Source of the DNA: Rhizophagus clarus
Lineage: Eukaryota; Glomeromycota; Glomeromycetes; Glomerales; Glomeraceae
DNA length: 64,000 nucleotides
Direction: 5' to 3'
Assembly (NCBI GenBank): GCA_015698045.1
Contig: BLAL01000054.1
Location: 620,001-684,000 of the forward strand
A model generated the notes under the pieces. That model ran no database searches. It was not told where the DNA came from and saw only the letters and a program-made list of their open reading frames with translations. The translations under genes and the position numbers were made by a program. Below, piece after piece: positions 35,213-47,051 of the stretch (position 1 is the first letter of the stretch; each line of letters opens with the position of its first letter).

Positions 35213-37970
35213 TTATCCCTTAAACAGTAGAACCTCACAGGCAAATTTGCCTGCAATTTTACCCAAATTTTAGTTCTCATCTATTTTTAGAAATATTAAT
35301 GCTACCTTAATAAAAATTTTTTTCCAAATTGTTTGAATTTTATATCACATAATTATGATTATCATTTTCTAGTTTACATATTAGAACGTTTAATTAATCA
35401 CTGATCAAAGTTTGCACTTTTCATTAATAGCCGTTTTTTAAAAAATTTTGCATATATTTTTGGCGAACTCATTGGGGTTTGGTTATAATCTGTCAAACCT
35501 TAATAATAAAATGCAGAGTAGTTTATGAGAAATAATTTTTATTATTTGAGTTTTTAAGATTTAAAAATAAGATTTTGAAATTACATAATAGCTTAAAAAA
35601 AAGAATAATTTTCGTAAAATTTATAAAAAAAGTGCAATGTAAATGTTATGAAAATTAACTAATTTTAAATGGAAAAAATAAAAACAAAACTTTATTTTTA
35701 GTCATCATCTTCCCTATATATATGAAAATCTTTAAAACAATTACTTCTTTCCTTATTACAACATAAGGCTAAATCACATTTTATGCAATATAATTGTGAT
35801 TGAAGCGGATTTTTTGCTGCTTTTTTTTGATTTTTTTTTACTAAATATTTACACCATATACAACTACTTCTTGTTTCTCTTCATTCAGGATAATGACCTT
35901 CTGAAAATAATCTTATTATAGGAAGCTCATATTTTGTTGTAACATATTGCTGCTTTTTAGTAGGATCAACGTAAATAAACTTAAATTGATTTGTTAATTC
36001 ATCAACTTGGTTTCGTGTATGTGGTTTTTTTTCACTTTCTTTTAAACTTTTTTCAATTAAATCCCATACTATTTGTAATCTAAAATCCTTATGATTAATA
36101 TTTGTATTAACTTTTTTTAATATTAAATATGAATTAACTAATGCAGTATCTAAAAGCCAAAAAAACAGTGGCATCCATGTTCTTCGTACTGGTAGCTGAG
36201 TTCCATAATACCCTCATAATTGATCAGCAATATCTACTCCACCCATGAAGTGGTTATAGTCATCAATTATAACAGGAATTGGTAAAGTTTTTTTACTTAA
36301 AGTTCCAAAAATTGCTCGAACTTTAGCTGCATTTGTGCTTGTCTCTTATGGTCAACATTGTACTCTTTCTATCTGATTTTCATTTTCATTATCAATCTGA
36401 TGAATAGTAGAAAGCATCGTCACTGGGCTATTGTCCATCCACAAAATGGCTAATACATTGTCAACAATCACCTCAGAAAGTGTGTCCTAATCTAGTTTTT
36501 TATTTACTTTAAGAACCTTTGAAAAATTAGCACTATTTGTACGAACAGTTCCACATGCTCCTATTTTTTTTTCACGCAAGTATTTGAAAAGTTTGATACT
36601 AAAAAAATAATTATCCATATAGATATTGAATGATTTATCTTCTATTGATAATTGAGATGTAAGATGATATACTTCATTTTCTACTTTACTTAAATCTGAT
36701 ACTTGCTGGATTTCTGGGCGGGTTTGAATTCTAGAGGTAAAAATAAAAGTATATGTATAGCCAGCATCACAAAGAGAAAGAATCTTGTAATCTTCTGGAG
36801 TAGGTTTGTTTTTAATTCTTACAGTATGAGCACTTCTTCCAGAAAATCTTGCAAATATTTCATTAATAGAAACGTTTGAAGATGGTATACAAATTGTTTT
36901 AGAAACTGTTCGGATATGAGTTGCTAAAGGATCTACCTTTAAATACCAAAACTCAGGCGGAATAGTACAATTTGAAATATGCATGAAACGTTTAATCTAA
37001 ATATATCAATAAACAGTTTTAATAAAATTTAATTAATTTAATAAAAATATTAAATTAAATAATAAAATTAAAATACCTGTTCAAAACGAATTAAAGACAT
37101 AAAAGTAGTAATTTTATGCTCAGGAAATTTACTATCCTTATTCCAATAATCTCAGATACTAGGTAATTTAAAAACACCAGCATATATTAATATTGCTACC
37201 AAATTTTAAATTCTTTTGTTGTTAATTCTTTCCAATCACGTCCTTCTCCTGCATTCTTTACATATGCATATTTATTTGTATTTTTAACAATTATTTCTAT
37301 TTATTCAAGAGAAAAAAAAAAAGAAAATATAGAATAAGGTGATGGTGAAAGGAGGAAATCTCTAGATAAATTTATTTTAAATTTATATAAAGGTCTAACA
37401 TGTTGAAAAGCATTAAAAAAAGGTGGAGGTGGAAGTTGTGCAATTTGTTCACCATTATTATTATCTCTTTCACTATTATTATTTCTATCTCTACCTCTAC
37501 CTCTACCTCTTTCTCTTCCTTTACCTCTATTATTACCTCTGCCTTGAATATTCTCTTCATGAATTTCTTCAAAATTATCAAAATTTTTGATATCGTCATC
37601 ATTTTCATCAGTAATATTGTGAATATTTCTTGCAAAATCAACAACAAACAAATCTTGCTCATCATATTCAATAGTATCCATGGTAAAAATAAAAAAAATA
37701 AGTAAATATAACGTTAGGAATAAAAAAAATGCAAAACTCCAAAAACTCTGAAATTCTGAGATTTTGATCAGCATTTTTACAAATTGATTTCCAGTTTAAT
37801 TTTTGCCAAACAGCCAGATTTTTAACTATATATTTAATGGCCATATGTTGATCAATAATGTGGTAAAATTTTATAAAATTCTGGCTTTTATTAAAAAAGT
37901 TTTATATAGCTGATGTTACTTTTTTTTTAAATTGCAGGCAAATTTGCCTGCATTACCGTTTAAGGGATAA
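35213..37970 (-). mobile_element. piggyBac-family DNA transposon, about 2.76 kb, inactive
   Basis: The left end reads TTATCCCTTAAACAGTA. The reverse complement of the right end reads TTATCCCTTAAACGGTA. Just inside each end is the palindrome CAGGCAAATTTGCCTG (35,238-35,253 and 37,935-37,950). The interior encodes a piggyBac transposase on the minus strand. The TTAA expected as target lies inside the matching ends, so it is unclear whether the true ends are at TTAA or 8 bp further out. Size is normal for piggyBac. Confidence 0.85.
35698..37681 (-). pseudogene. piggyBac transposase (DDE_Tnp_1_7), broken
   Basis: The sense direction is leftward from the ATG at 37,681 (MDTIEYDEQD). An Arg/Gly-rich stretch (GRERGRGRGRDRNNN) comes first. 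The catalytic region shows YAYVKNAGEGRDWKEL, FARFSGRSAHTVRIKNKPTP, DAGYTYTFIF, FNIYMDNYFFSIKLFKYLRE, KKIGACGTVRTN, ILWMDNSPVTML and YNHFMGGVDIADQL, then MPLFFWLLDTALVNSYLI. These are the piggyBac DDD blocks in order. A Cys-rich C-terminal finger follows (CIWCKYL, YCIKCDLALCCN), ending DDD-stop at 35,698. Stops include TGA at 36,214-36,216 (expected Arg in ADQLR) and at 35,881-35,883 (expected Trp). It is therefore not functional. Confidence 0.85.
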
Positions 37971-39252
37971 ACATAATAAAGAATGTTAAAGACGTCAAGT
38001 TTAGTGTTTTTTAAGAAAAATATTTATAAAAAGTGTTTTTTGTATGTGTTTAATAAGAGTATTTTTGATAAATTAATTGTTTTCAGTTGTTTTTGGCTAT
38101 TTTCAGTATTTTTTTTAATTGATTGATAAATTACCTGATCATAGCAATTTGAAAACAGCGATAATAGAATTTTAAGTATTATAGAAATTTCTATAGATTA
38201 ACAAATTTTACAAATAAATTTATTTGTAATTTTGTAATAAATTATACAAATTAAATTTTTTTATATATTTATAAATAAATATTTTTATTGACTTTATATG
38301 AGAATTTAAGTAAAAATTTATAAAAACTGATTTAAAAACTTTACAGGTAAATTACTTGTAAAATATTTGTAAAAATATAAATTAAAAATTTTGTTTATTA
38401 TACAAAAATTTAAATATTTTAAAATTTTGCAATCAAAATTGAAAGTATTACAGATAAAGATTTATAGTATAATATTACCAATTTTTGCTATATTTTATAA
38501 TATATTTGTTATATAATCAAAAGTTTGTAGGCAAATTTATTTGCATTATAAATAAAAGAATAGTATAAATATTAAAATAACTTTTTATTTTTTTAAAATT
38601 TTATTGTTTTACAATTTTTTTTTTTGTATTTATTTCCTTTATTTTTTTTTTTTATTTTACTCTAATTTTTTGGGCAATATAGCTAAATTGGCTCTTTGGA
38701 ATTGAAAGTATACTTTAGATTTAGTTTAGTAATTATTATGTAATTTTTATAATTTACCAATAAAGTTATACAATATCTTTAAACTATAATAAAATAAAAT
38801 ATAAAAAAATTAAATTATATAATACTAAATATATAGTGGGCTGATTAATTAAAATATAATATATAAATATATTTAGTATAATTTAAGTTAATTATATAAG
38901 ATTTGATTTAGTATAATGAATTTTTAATACAAATAGGTTTATTATAGAATAAATAAATTATTTTTGTAATATTATATAAGATTACTCATAATAAATAAAA
39001 GAAATTTACTATTTATTAAATTTTTTTTTTTTTATATTTAAACTCAAAAATTTTTATTTAAAGACTTTTTTATTAAATATTGCAATCTAGTGTATAATTT
39101 AAATTTTTAATCATATACATTACTGTATTTTCATAATTATTGTTTAGCAATACTACAGTATATTAGAACAAAACAGAAATTTATATGATAAGACATTTTT
39201 GTTACTAAATAAATAAATCAGATAATAGTACATAAAACTTTATTAATGTTTT
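37971..39252. other. Gene-free, extremely AT-rich stretch
   Basis: Sequence between the piggyBac end and the 3' end of the dehydrogenase gene. Only A/T tracts and short repeats of TATAAT-like words were seen. No feature is supported. Confidence 0.5.
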
Positions 39253-42200
39253 TTAATTCCAGACTGGTACTCCGGATACAATCTCTTTAGGTCTGATTAC
39301 TTGACCAATTAATGCTTGAGATAGTAAATCATGTTCTTCTTGAATATGCTGCTTTTTGTTGCCGGTGGCAGGAGATGCCGAAGGTAAACGGGTTGCTGGC
39401 TTAGCAGCTTTACCTACATAATGATTAATTATTAATAATTATTATTAATAAAAATATAATATCATTTAACGAAATTACATATCCGTATAATTACATACCT
39501 TCATGACGTTTTGAATGGTTCATTAAAGTTCGAATTCTCGGTGCAACATAATTCCATGCACCTCCATTCAATGGCTCTTCCTGTGCCCATATAAGTTCGG
39601 CATTTGGATATTTATCAACATGTTGAGATAACAAATCGTATGGAAAAGGGCTTAATTGTTCTAATCTAGAAATGGCAACATGGTTCATTTTATTCTGTTC
39701 ACGAGCTCTAAGTAGGGCATAGTAAACTTGTCCAGAACATATGACATGTCGTGTTATTTTTTCAGGTGATGCTAATGATTCAGGATGTGGATCAGGAATA
39801 TAAGGCATAAAGGTAGTGTCACCAGTCATTTCGGCAAGAGATGAACGTGCCATTGGATGACGAAGAAGACTTTTTGACGTAAACGCGATAAGCTAAATTC
39901 CATAATAACAATTTCAATTTTGTTAAATTATTAAAGTAAATGGTCCTTAAAAAAGGGTTTTAAAAAAACTTACCGGTTTTCTAAAATCACGATGAATTTG
40001 TCTTCTCAAAACATGGAAATAGTTTGCTGGAGTCGTAGCATATATTATTTGCATATTACAATCCTGATGTTGGCGTATCATTTTTTCTGGAGGTGGGTAA
40101 ACATATGGATGATCATCACATAATTGGAGGAAGCGTTCCAATCGTCCACTAGAATGTTCAGGACCTTGACCATCATAACCATGCGGTAATAGAACAACCA
40201 ATCCAGTACGTTGTAACCATTTTTTTTCACCAGAAGCTATGAATTGGTCAATTATACATTGAGCATTATTGACGAAATCTCCAAATTGTGCTTCCCACAG
40301 AATTAGAGAATTAGGGTTGATTAGTGAATATCCGTATTCAAAACCAAGAGTTCCAAATTCAGAAAGAGAAGAGTTACAAACGGTGAATTTAGATTGACCA
40401 GGTCTTAAATCGTTTAATGGTATATATTGTGTCTCATTTACTTGATCATGAAGTACTGCATGACGTTGTGAAAAAGTTCCACGCTCAACATCTTGACCTG
40501 ATAAACGAACATGTTTACCCTCAAGAAGTAATGAACCAAATGCAAGACCTTCAGCAGTAGGCCAATCAATTCCTTGTCCTTCGTTGATAGCTTTAGAACG
40601 AGCCTTGAGAATTCTAACTAATCCTGAATGCACATTAAAACCTTTTGGATATGAACTAATAACTTCGCCTACATGTTGAAGAAGCTCGTAAGATGAACCA
40701 GTTGGATATGCTGGTGTAACCTCTTCGGCAAGCTCCTTTGGTGATTTAAAACCTTTAGAAAAAATAATTATGAATTTTTGGAATAAAAGTAACTCGATTA
40801 AAAGCATCAGTAATTATTATTCTTACCATTCCAAGAACTAGACAACCACTCACGACTTGTTGGTACATAATCTTTGCTTTTTCGATAGTTTTCTTCCAAA
40901 ATATTCCAAACCCATTCCTTATGTTTTTCTATGTCTTCCTTAGTAAATGAGCCTTCTTTTAATAATTTTTGAACATATTTTTCAAGAATGGGTGTTTGTT
41001 TAGCTATTTGTTGATACATTCTGGGTTGGGTAAAACTGGGTTGATCAACTTCATTATGACCGTATTTGCGATAGCAAACAATGTCAATAACAACATCTTT
41101 TTTAAATGTTTGTCTCCATTCAGAGGCAAGTTGACACACAAAAGTTACTGCCTCTACATCATCAACATTAACATGAAATATAGGAGCATTTACTACCTTA
41201 GCCACGTCTGAACAGTACGGAGTTGAACGGGCAAATCGAGGGTCTGTAGTGAAACCAATTTGATTGTTTACAACTAAATGAATAGTACCACCTGTAGTAT
41301 AATTTGGCAAATCATGGAAACCTATTGTTTCATATACGACTCCTTGAGCTGCAAAAGCAGCATCACCATGTAATAATAAAGCCATTGAATGATGACGTTC
41401 CTTTTCGTCATTTGTATAGTGTTGAAGTGCACGAGTTTTGCCAAGTACAACGGGATTAACTGCTTCCAAATGGGATGGATTGGCAGCTAATGAAAGATGT
41501 ACACGTTTACCAGAAGGAGTAGGTCGGTCATAATTCATACCCAAATGGTATTTCACATCACCAGATCCTTCATCTGATGGTTCGACTGAACCACTGAACT
41601 CACAAAAGATTGATTCATTCGGTTTACGGACTACATTGCTTAAAACATTAAGACGCCCACGATGAGGCATTCCAAGTACAATTGAATCTATACCAAGATC
41701 AACAGATCGATCAATCTAATTAAGAAGGAAGGACACAAATAAAAAAAAAAATTCTGAACTGCCATTGGATTTTTTTTAAAAAACATTTTAACATACCAAA
41801 GCTTTCATTCCTGGAATTAAACTTTCACAGCCCTCCAAACCAAATCTTTTTTCATTTGGATACTTTGTGGCAACGAACCGTTCAAATGAATCGGACCATA
41901 TTAATCGATCCAAAATCATGCGTTTCTCTTCTATTGTGTAATCATATGGTTTTGGAATTTCCACCTTAGATCGAATCCAATCGCATTGAGTTCGATCAGG
42001 AATATGGACATACTCAATACCGACAGTGCCACCTTTGCAAGAATAAAAAAGTTACCAAATCATTCAATTGATTCATAACAAAAAGTTATTGTTTAATATT
42101 TACTTACTATATATTTGTTTGCATATATCCACTATTTGTCTAAGTGTCTTTTTTTCACCAGTCTCAGCAAATGCAGGTAATATACCTGGACCAAGTGAAA

Positions 42201-42771
42201 ATTCTCTATCTAAATCTTTTTCTGTAAATCCATAATGTTTTGGATCAAGTTCTTTCGGAATGGTATCATCTAAATCTGCATCCAAAATTCCCAAAGGATC
42301 CAATTTTGCAATATGATGACCGCGAACTTGATATGCTCTTACTAATAATTGAACTTTCATATGATCATTAACATCATATGAGCTGGAAGGAACTAAGGGT
42401 ACAGGCATTCCAGTTAGAGGAACGATTGTCGGCGGAGGTTGATAAGCCACTCTAGGGTCCACACCAGACTGCATATTCTTAAAATATACCTGCCATGACA
42501 AGTGAACTGAAGAAGGATCTTTCAGCCATGCTTCATACATTTCTTCAATATAACTTGCAGCGTTTCCTTGAAGAAAAACGTCATTGGGAGACACTGAAAC
42601 TTGAGGATATGTAGAGTTTACGGCGGTAACTTTATTACGAATAGCACCAAGAGAGGAAACAACTGGGTAACGCAAATTTGTAGAGGAAGTAACCCGTAAC
42701 TTTATTGCTTTTATATTTAGAAGAGAACGGGTAGGTCGTAATGCACGACTCCAAATCGCCGAAGATAACAT
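39253..42771 (-). CDS. KGD1: 2-oxoglutarate dehydrogenase E1 component, mitochondrial
   Basis: Six exons (42771-42108, 42032-41797, 41715-40827, 40752-39974, 39892-39499, 39413-39253) give 3,123 nt and 1,040 residues, the usual length for the family. The N-terminus is Arg/Ser-rich without acids ([18 protein letters not shown]), a mitochondrial targeting sequence. Next come [20 protein letters not shown] and KLDPLGI of the E1 N-terminal domain. The thiamine-diphosphate region includes [11 protein letters not shown] (from about residue 318), GDAAFAAQG (417-425) and [20 protein letters not shown]. The transketolase-like half has [13 protein letters not shown] and [20 protein letters not shown], and the end has [15 protein letters not shown]. 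The enzyme decarboxylates 2-oxoglutarate and feeds succinyl-CoA formation with E2 and E3. A CCAAT box lies 171 bp upstream. A frameshifted copy lies inverted at 49,151-52,624. Confidence 0.96.
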
Positions 42772-43031
42772 TTTTAATCACAAATGAGACTAAATCAAAG
42801 AGTACCAGATTTAGGGGACGTCTAAAGCAGAGTAAGATCACGTGATCATAGTAAAATATTTGTCACACATGTCACTTTCTTAAGTAATTCTGGGGGGGGA
42901 CAATTTTTCGGTTAGTAAAAAGCCCTTTAATATTTGTCACGCCAATCAGGTGACGATATTGATAACATAAATTTACTAAAACAGTACTAAAACAAACCTT
43001 TACAAAAAAGATTACAATCGGAAAAATCAAA
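42772..43031. promoter_or_regulatory. Divergent promoter with CCAAT box (dehydrogenase / Apq12-like gene)
   Basis: 260 bp between two start codons. GCCAATCAGG at 42,941-42,950 contains CCAAT (42,942-42,946). In yeast the CCAAT-binding HAP complex activates TCA-cycle genes including KGD1, so the site is a plausible regulator here; this is inference. A run of eight G's lies near 42,892-42,899. Confidence 0.5.
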
Positions 43032-43415
43032 ATGGTTAATATCAGTATGTCAGTTGGAGCACTTGAAATGTTTCAAAGACTATTAATACAAACAAGCGAG
43101 TTACTTCCCGAAAACACCGCTCAAATTCATGAAACTTTCAAATCCTACTTGGAAACAATAACATTTTCCAATTATGGTACCCTTTTTGTCATTTTCTTGC
43201 TGCTTTATGTTCTTTTTTCCATCGTTAGCATGATTGTTCGTTGGTTGCTCGGAACAGTCGTTGGAATGATAAAATTTGGAATATATATTGCAATGGCTAT
43301 TGGTTTATATTGGCTATATGTTTCCATTGACGTGGAAAAGGGCAATGAAGAGTTAAGAGTAGCAAGCGAGAAATTGGTAAAGGGAGCCCAGGAATTTGTG
43401 CATCGTGATTTATGA
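43032..43415 (+). CDS. Apq12-like membrane protein
   Basis: An intron-free gene of 127 residues. Two adjacent hydrophobic segments (about residues 51-67, LFVIFLLLYVLFSIVSM, and 72-97, LLGTVVGMIKFGIYIAMAIG) are joined by a very short Arg/Trp turn. A soluble amphipathic N-terminus and a charged C-terminal helix (VEKGNEELRVASEKLVKGAQ) flank them. Size, hairpin topology and the aromatic end GLYWLYV fit the fungal Apq12 family, endoplasmic-reticulum and nuclear-envelope proteins linked to nuclear pore assembly. The match is by topology and general pattern, not by a diagnostic motif. It shares its promoter with the dehydrogenase gene and converges with the mutase gene 247 bp downstream. Confidence 0.6.
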   Translation: MVNISMSVGALEMFQRLLIQTSELLPENTAQIHETFKSYLETITFSNYGTLFVIFLLLYVLFSIVSMIVRWLLGTVVGMIKFGIYIAMAIGLYWLYVSIDVEKGNEELRVASEKLVKGAQEFVHRDL

Positions 43416-43661
43416 TAGTCAATTAACAAAAACTTGTAGATATTATTTGACTTCGATGGCACGTTTCAATTTCTAGAATTTGAAAGTAAATTACGAGAAA
43501 ACTTTCTAGCAAATATGATATTTTATTACATTAAATTCTCTTAAAATGTATAGATTTGTTTTTTGGAATACACGATATAGTCTTTGCTGTTAATGTACTT
43601 AGCTTAGGACAAAATTTGTATAGAATAAATAATGCATTTCAAATTTATAAAATACTCTTAG

Positions 43662-46600
43662 TTAATCATGAATTGTTTCTTGTATTTTTAACACAACTTC
43701 CTTGGCTGCCTCAGGAATTTTTGTTCCAGGACCAAATATTGCACTCACGCCAGCATCCTTCAAGAATTGATAGTCTTTATGTGGTATTACACCTCCTACA
43801 ACTACAATTTTGTCGCTTGCACCAAGTCTTTTGAGCTCACCGATAAGCGCTGGAATCAATGTTTTATGACCAGCAGCCTGTGAGGACACACCAATTACAT
43901 GTACATCATTGTCGATTGCTTGACGTGCAACTTCTTCTGGTGTACTGAATAAAGGAGATAAGTCAACGTCAAAACCAAAATCGCTGAAGGCGGAGGCAAT
44001 TACTTTAGCACCTCGATCATGTCCATCTTGACCACATTTAGCAACCAATATTCTAGGGTTTACACCTAATTTTGATCTCGTCATCTTGTTCCGAAAATAA
44101 TAAATCATTAATCCTGAAATTGATAATAGTACCGTATAAATACTTACCTCAACAAGTTTCAATGTCTTATCGATTTCTTCTTCAGTTCCATAAGCTGATT
44201 TGTACGCACCACTAGCTACACGGCTTGATGGCTCATGTCGTCCCCATACTTTTTCCAAAGCGCTCGAGATCTCACCAACAGTACAACGAGCCTTAGAAGC
44301 CTTATAATAAAGTAAATATATTATGGGAAATATTACGTGTATATTAAAACAAATCTTTAATCTGCATACCTCTATGGATAATTCAAGTAAATTTCCTTGT
44401 CCAGATCTTGCAGATTCTTCCAACGCGTTTAGTGCATCTTGTGCCTAATAATGAGTAATTCGTATTAATTATTATACATCATATTTAAAGTATTTTATTA
44501 TTCTACTAACCTGTTTATCGTCTCTATTAGCTTTTATTTCATTTATCCGATTAATTTGTTCTTGACGTACTTTCGTGTTATCTATAGTAAGGACATCAAC
44601 TTCTGTTTCTTTCTCAAGACGGTACTTATTTACACCAACAATAGTTTCTGTGATGATAGATGATAGGAATTGGTTAATAATTTATTAGAGATAAACTTCA
44701 AAGATAAATAAAAAAGTTCAACCTTGACCAGAATCGATTCTAGCTTGTCTTCTGGCGGCGCTCTCTTCGATTCTTAATTTGGGCATACCACTTGCAACAG
44801 CATATGCCATACCTCCCATATTTTCAATTTCTTCGACAATCTCTCTAGCGGCCTCATAAATGCCGTCCGTTAAACTTTCCATCATATAACTTCCACCCCA
44901 TGGGTCAGCAACTTTCGGGATAAATGCTTCTTCTTGGAGAATCAATTGTGTATTTCGTGCAATACGAGCCGAAAATTCCGTTGGTAACCCGATTGCCTCA
45001 TCGAATGAATTGGTATGTAAGGATTGAGTTCCTCCTAGAACAGCGGCCATCGCTTCAATAGTTGTCCTTACAATATTGTTATAAGGATCCTATTTATTAA
45101 TTTTGGCCATAATCAGCCTATGGAATCCTATAGCAAGAAGTATTCAAAAATAGTCGATTTTTGATAGAACATGCACCTGTTCAGTGAGTGACCAACCAGA
45201 AGTTTGACAATGTGTACGCAACATCATTGATTTTTGACTTTTTGGGTGGAATGTTTCTTGGATCATATGAGCCCATAAACGACGAGCTGCTCGCATTTTC
45301 GCGATTTCCTATTAATTCACTTCTTTGTTAATTAACAGGAACAAAACGAGATGGAAGAAAAACATTCCATAGTACTTTGTTACCATGTAAAAATTCATTC
45401 CGATACCCCAAAAGAACGACAGCCGCGGTGCAAAATCATCCACTGTCATTCCGGATTTGATTCCTATGAAGTAATCAAATATATAATGTATTGATCAATC
45501 AATTCATACAGCCAAAACTACATAATATATACCTGTTCTCACATATTCCAGTCCATCTGCAACAGTAAAAGCCAATTCAAGCACAGCATCAGCACCAGCT
45601 TCTTGCATGTGATAACCAGATATTGAAATTGAATTATATTTTGGCATATGCTATCATTATTGAAATTACATGATTCAATTCATCAGATGCTGCATGGTAA
45701 AATCATACATCACATAACTAACCTTCGCAGTGAAAGCAAAAATGTCCCCTATAATCCTCATAGAAGGCTCAGGTGGATAAATAAAAGTGTTACGGACCAT
45801 AAATTCTTTTAGAATATCGTTTTGGATAGTTCCAGATAATTCTTTTAATTGAGCTCCTTGTTCTATTCCCGTGACGATATACATGGAAAGGATTGGCAAC
45901 ACAGCTCCGTTCATTGTCATTGAAACAGACATCTTGTTAAGCGGTATTCCATCAAAAAGAATCTATTAAGACATTTTAATTTTTTTTTTTTTTTATGATA
46001 TAATTAATATGATTAAGGAAATAATAATACATATAACTAATTTTAAATATATCTCTTAATGCGTTTGTTTCTATACCTTCATATCTTCCACTGAATCGAT
46101 TGCTACGCCTGCCATTCCAACATCCCCTATTACTCGAGGGTGATCAGAATCGTACCTAATCATAAATACATTTTTAATAAACTAAAACTTTGCATACACT
46201 TGCATAAACTAACTGCGAAACGTGACAATATAATACCCGCGATGTGTAGCCAAATCGAAAGCAACTGATAAACCTTGTTGACCAGCTGCCAAATTTTTAC
46301 GATAAAACGCGTTCGATTCCTCCACAGTACTGAATCCTGCATACTGTGAGAAGCAAATTAATTTATCAAACACCAATGATAATGATGTTTGTGTGACATT
46401 TTTTCAAACCTGCCGAATTGTCCAAGGTCTTGCGGTATACATTGACGCGTAGGGACCCCTTGTAAAAGGAAACTTGCCAGGAATCTCTTCTGGAGTGTTT
46501 TCAGTATCAGCTTTAGTATATACCGGTTTCACTTCTAAACCCTAGAAAGTTTTCGAGGCATAAATATATGTTTTAATCTTTAAACTATAGGGAAAATCTA

Positions 46601-46848
46601 ACCTCTGCGGTATGCCAAGTCAATTCTTTTGCGGGATCCTTTCCTTTCAATTCTTTCGTCGCGTGTTTAATCCATTCTTCATTTAAAGGTACTTTTGCTC
46701 GTCTTGCTGAGGAAAATGTCTATAATTTTTTAAGTCCGTCTTAGAAGCAACTAGCTTGCCAGTACGTTCGTATTAAATATGTATTTACCCTTCGCTGAAT
46801 ATGCTTGCTTGTCCATTTTAACATACCAAAAGTTGTAATGCGTCGCAT
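43662..46848 (-). CDS. MMUT: Methylmalonyl-CoA mutase, mitochondrial, B12-dependent
   Basis: Fourteen exons join in frame: 46848-46789, 46719-46603, 46541-46410, 46343-46237, 46155-46077, 45962-45723, 45650-45533, 45463-45384, 45308-45177, 45089-44723, 44647-44511, 44444-44370, 44300-44148, 44084-43662 (2,220 nt, 739 residues; normal length). The start [20 protein letters not shown] is a typical mitochondrial presequence, which favours the ATG at 46,848 over the one at 46,824. The TIM-barrel domain includes [72 protein letters not shown] and [13 protein letters not shown]. The C-terminal cobalamin domain has DGHDRGAKV with the cobalt-ligand His at about residue 621. It converts methylmalonyl-CoA to succinyl-CoA in propionate breakdown and needs adenosylcobalamin. 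Confidence 0.96.
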
Positions 46849-47051
46849 TTTCTCACGAATTGTATAAGAACTGAACAGAAGTCTGTCGACACATTTGACT
46901 AGGTATTATAAATAGTGGCGTGGTATTATTGGTATTATGAAAAATGGCGAGATATTCAGATGCGATAAAAAAATTTTAGCCGTGTAACATAGCTTTTTAG
47001 CTTTTTTTGTGAACGAATGGGGTGCATCTTTCTTTTTAGACTACTGAAATC
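46849..47051. promoter_or_regulatory. Divergent promoter of mutase and OTUD3-like gene
   Basis: 203 bp between the two start codons, with direct repeats of a GTGGCGTGGTATTATTGG-like and ATTATTGGTATTATG word near 46,916-46,940. No recognised factor site was found. Confidence 0.45.

Noticed and set aside
8357-36216. TGA read as Trp in the mobile elements (genetic code change)
   Set aside because: The host genes in the window use TGG for Trp and some end in TGA (eIF3d). The elements also contain frameshifts and, in places, other changes, so decay is the simpler reading.
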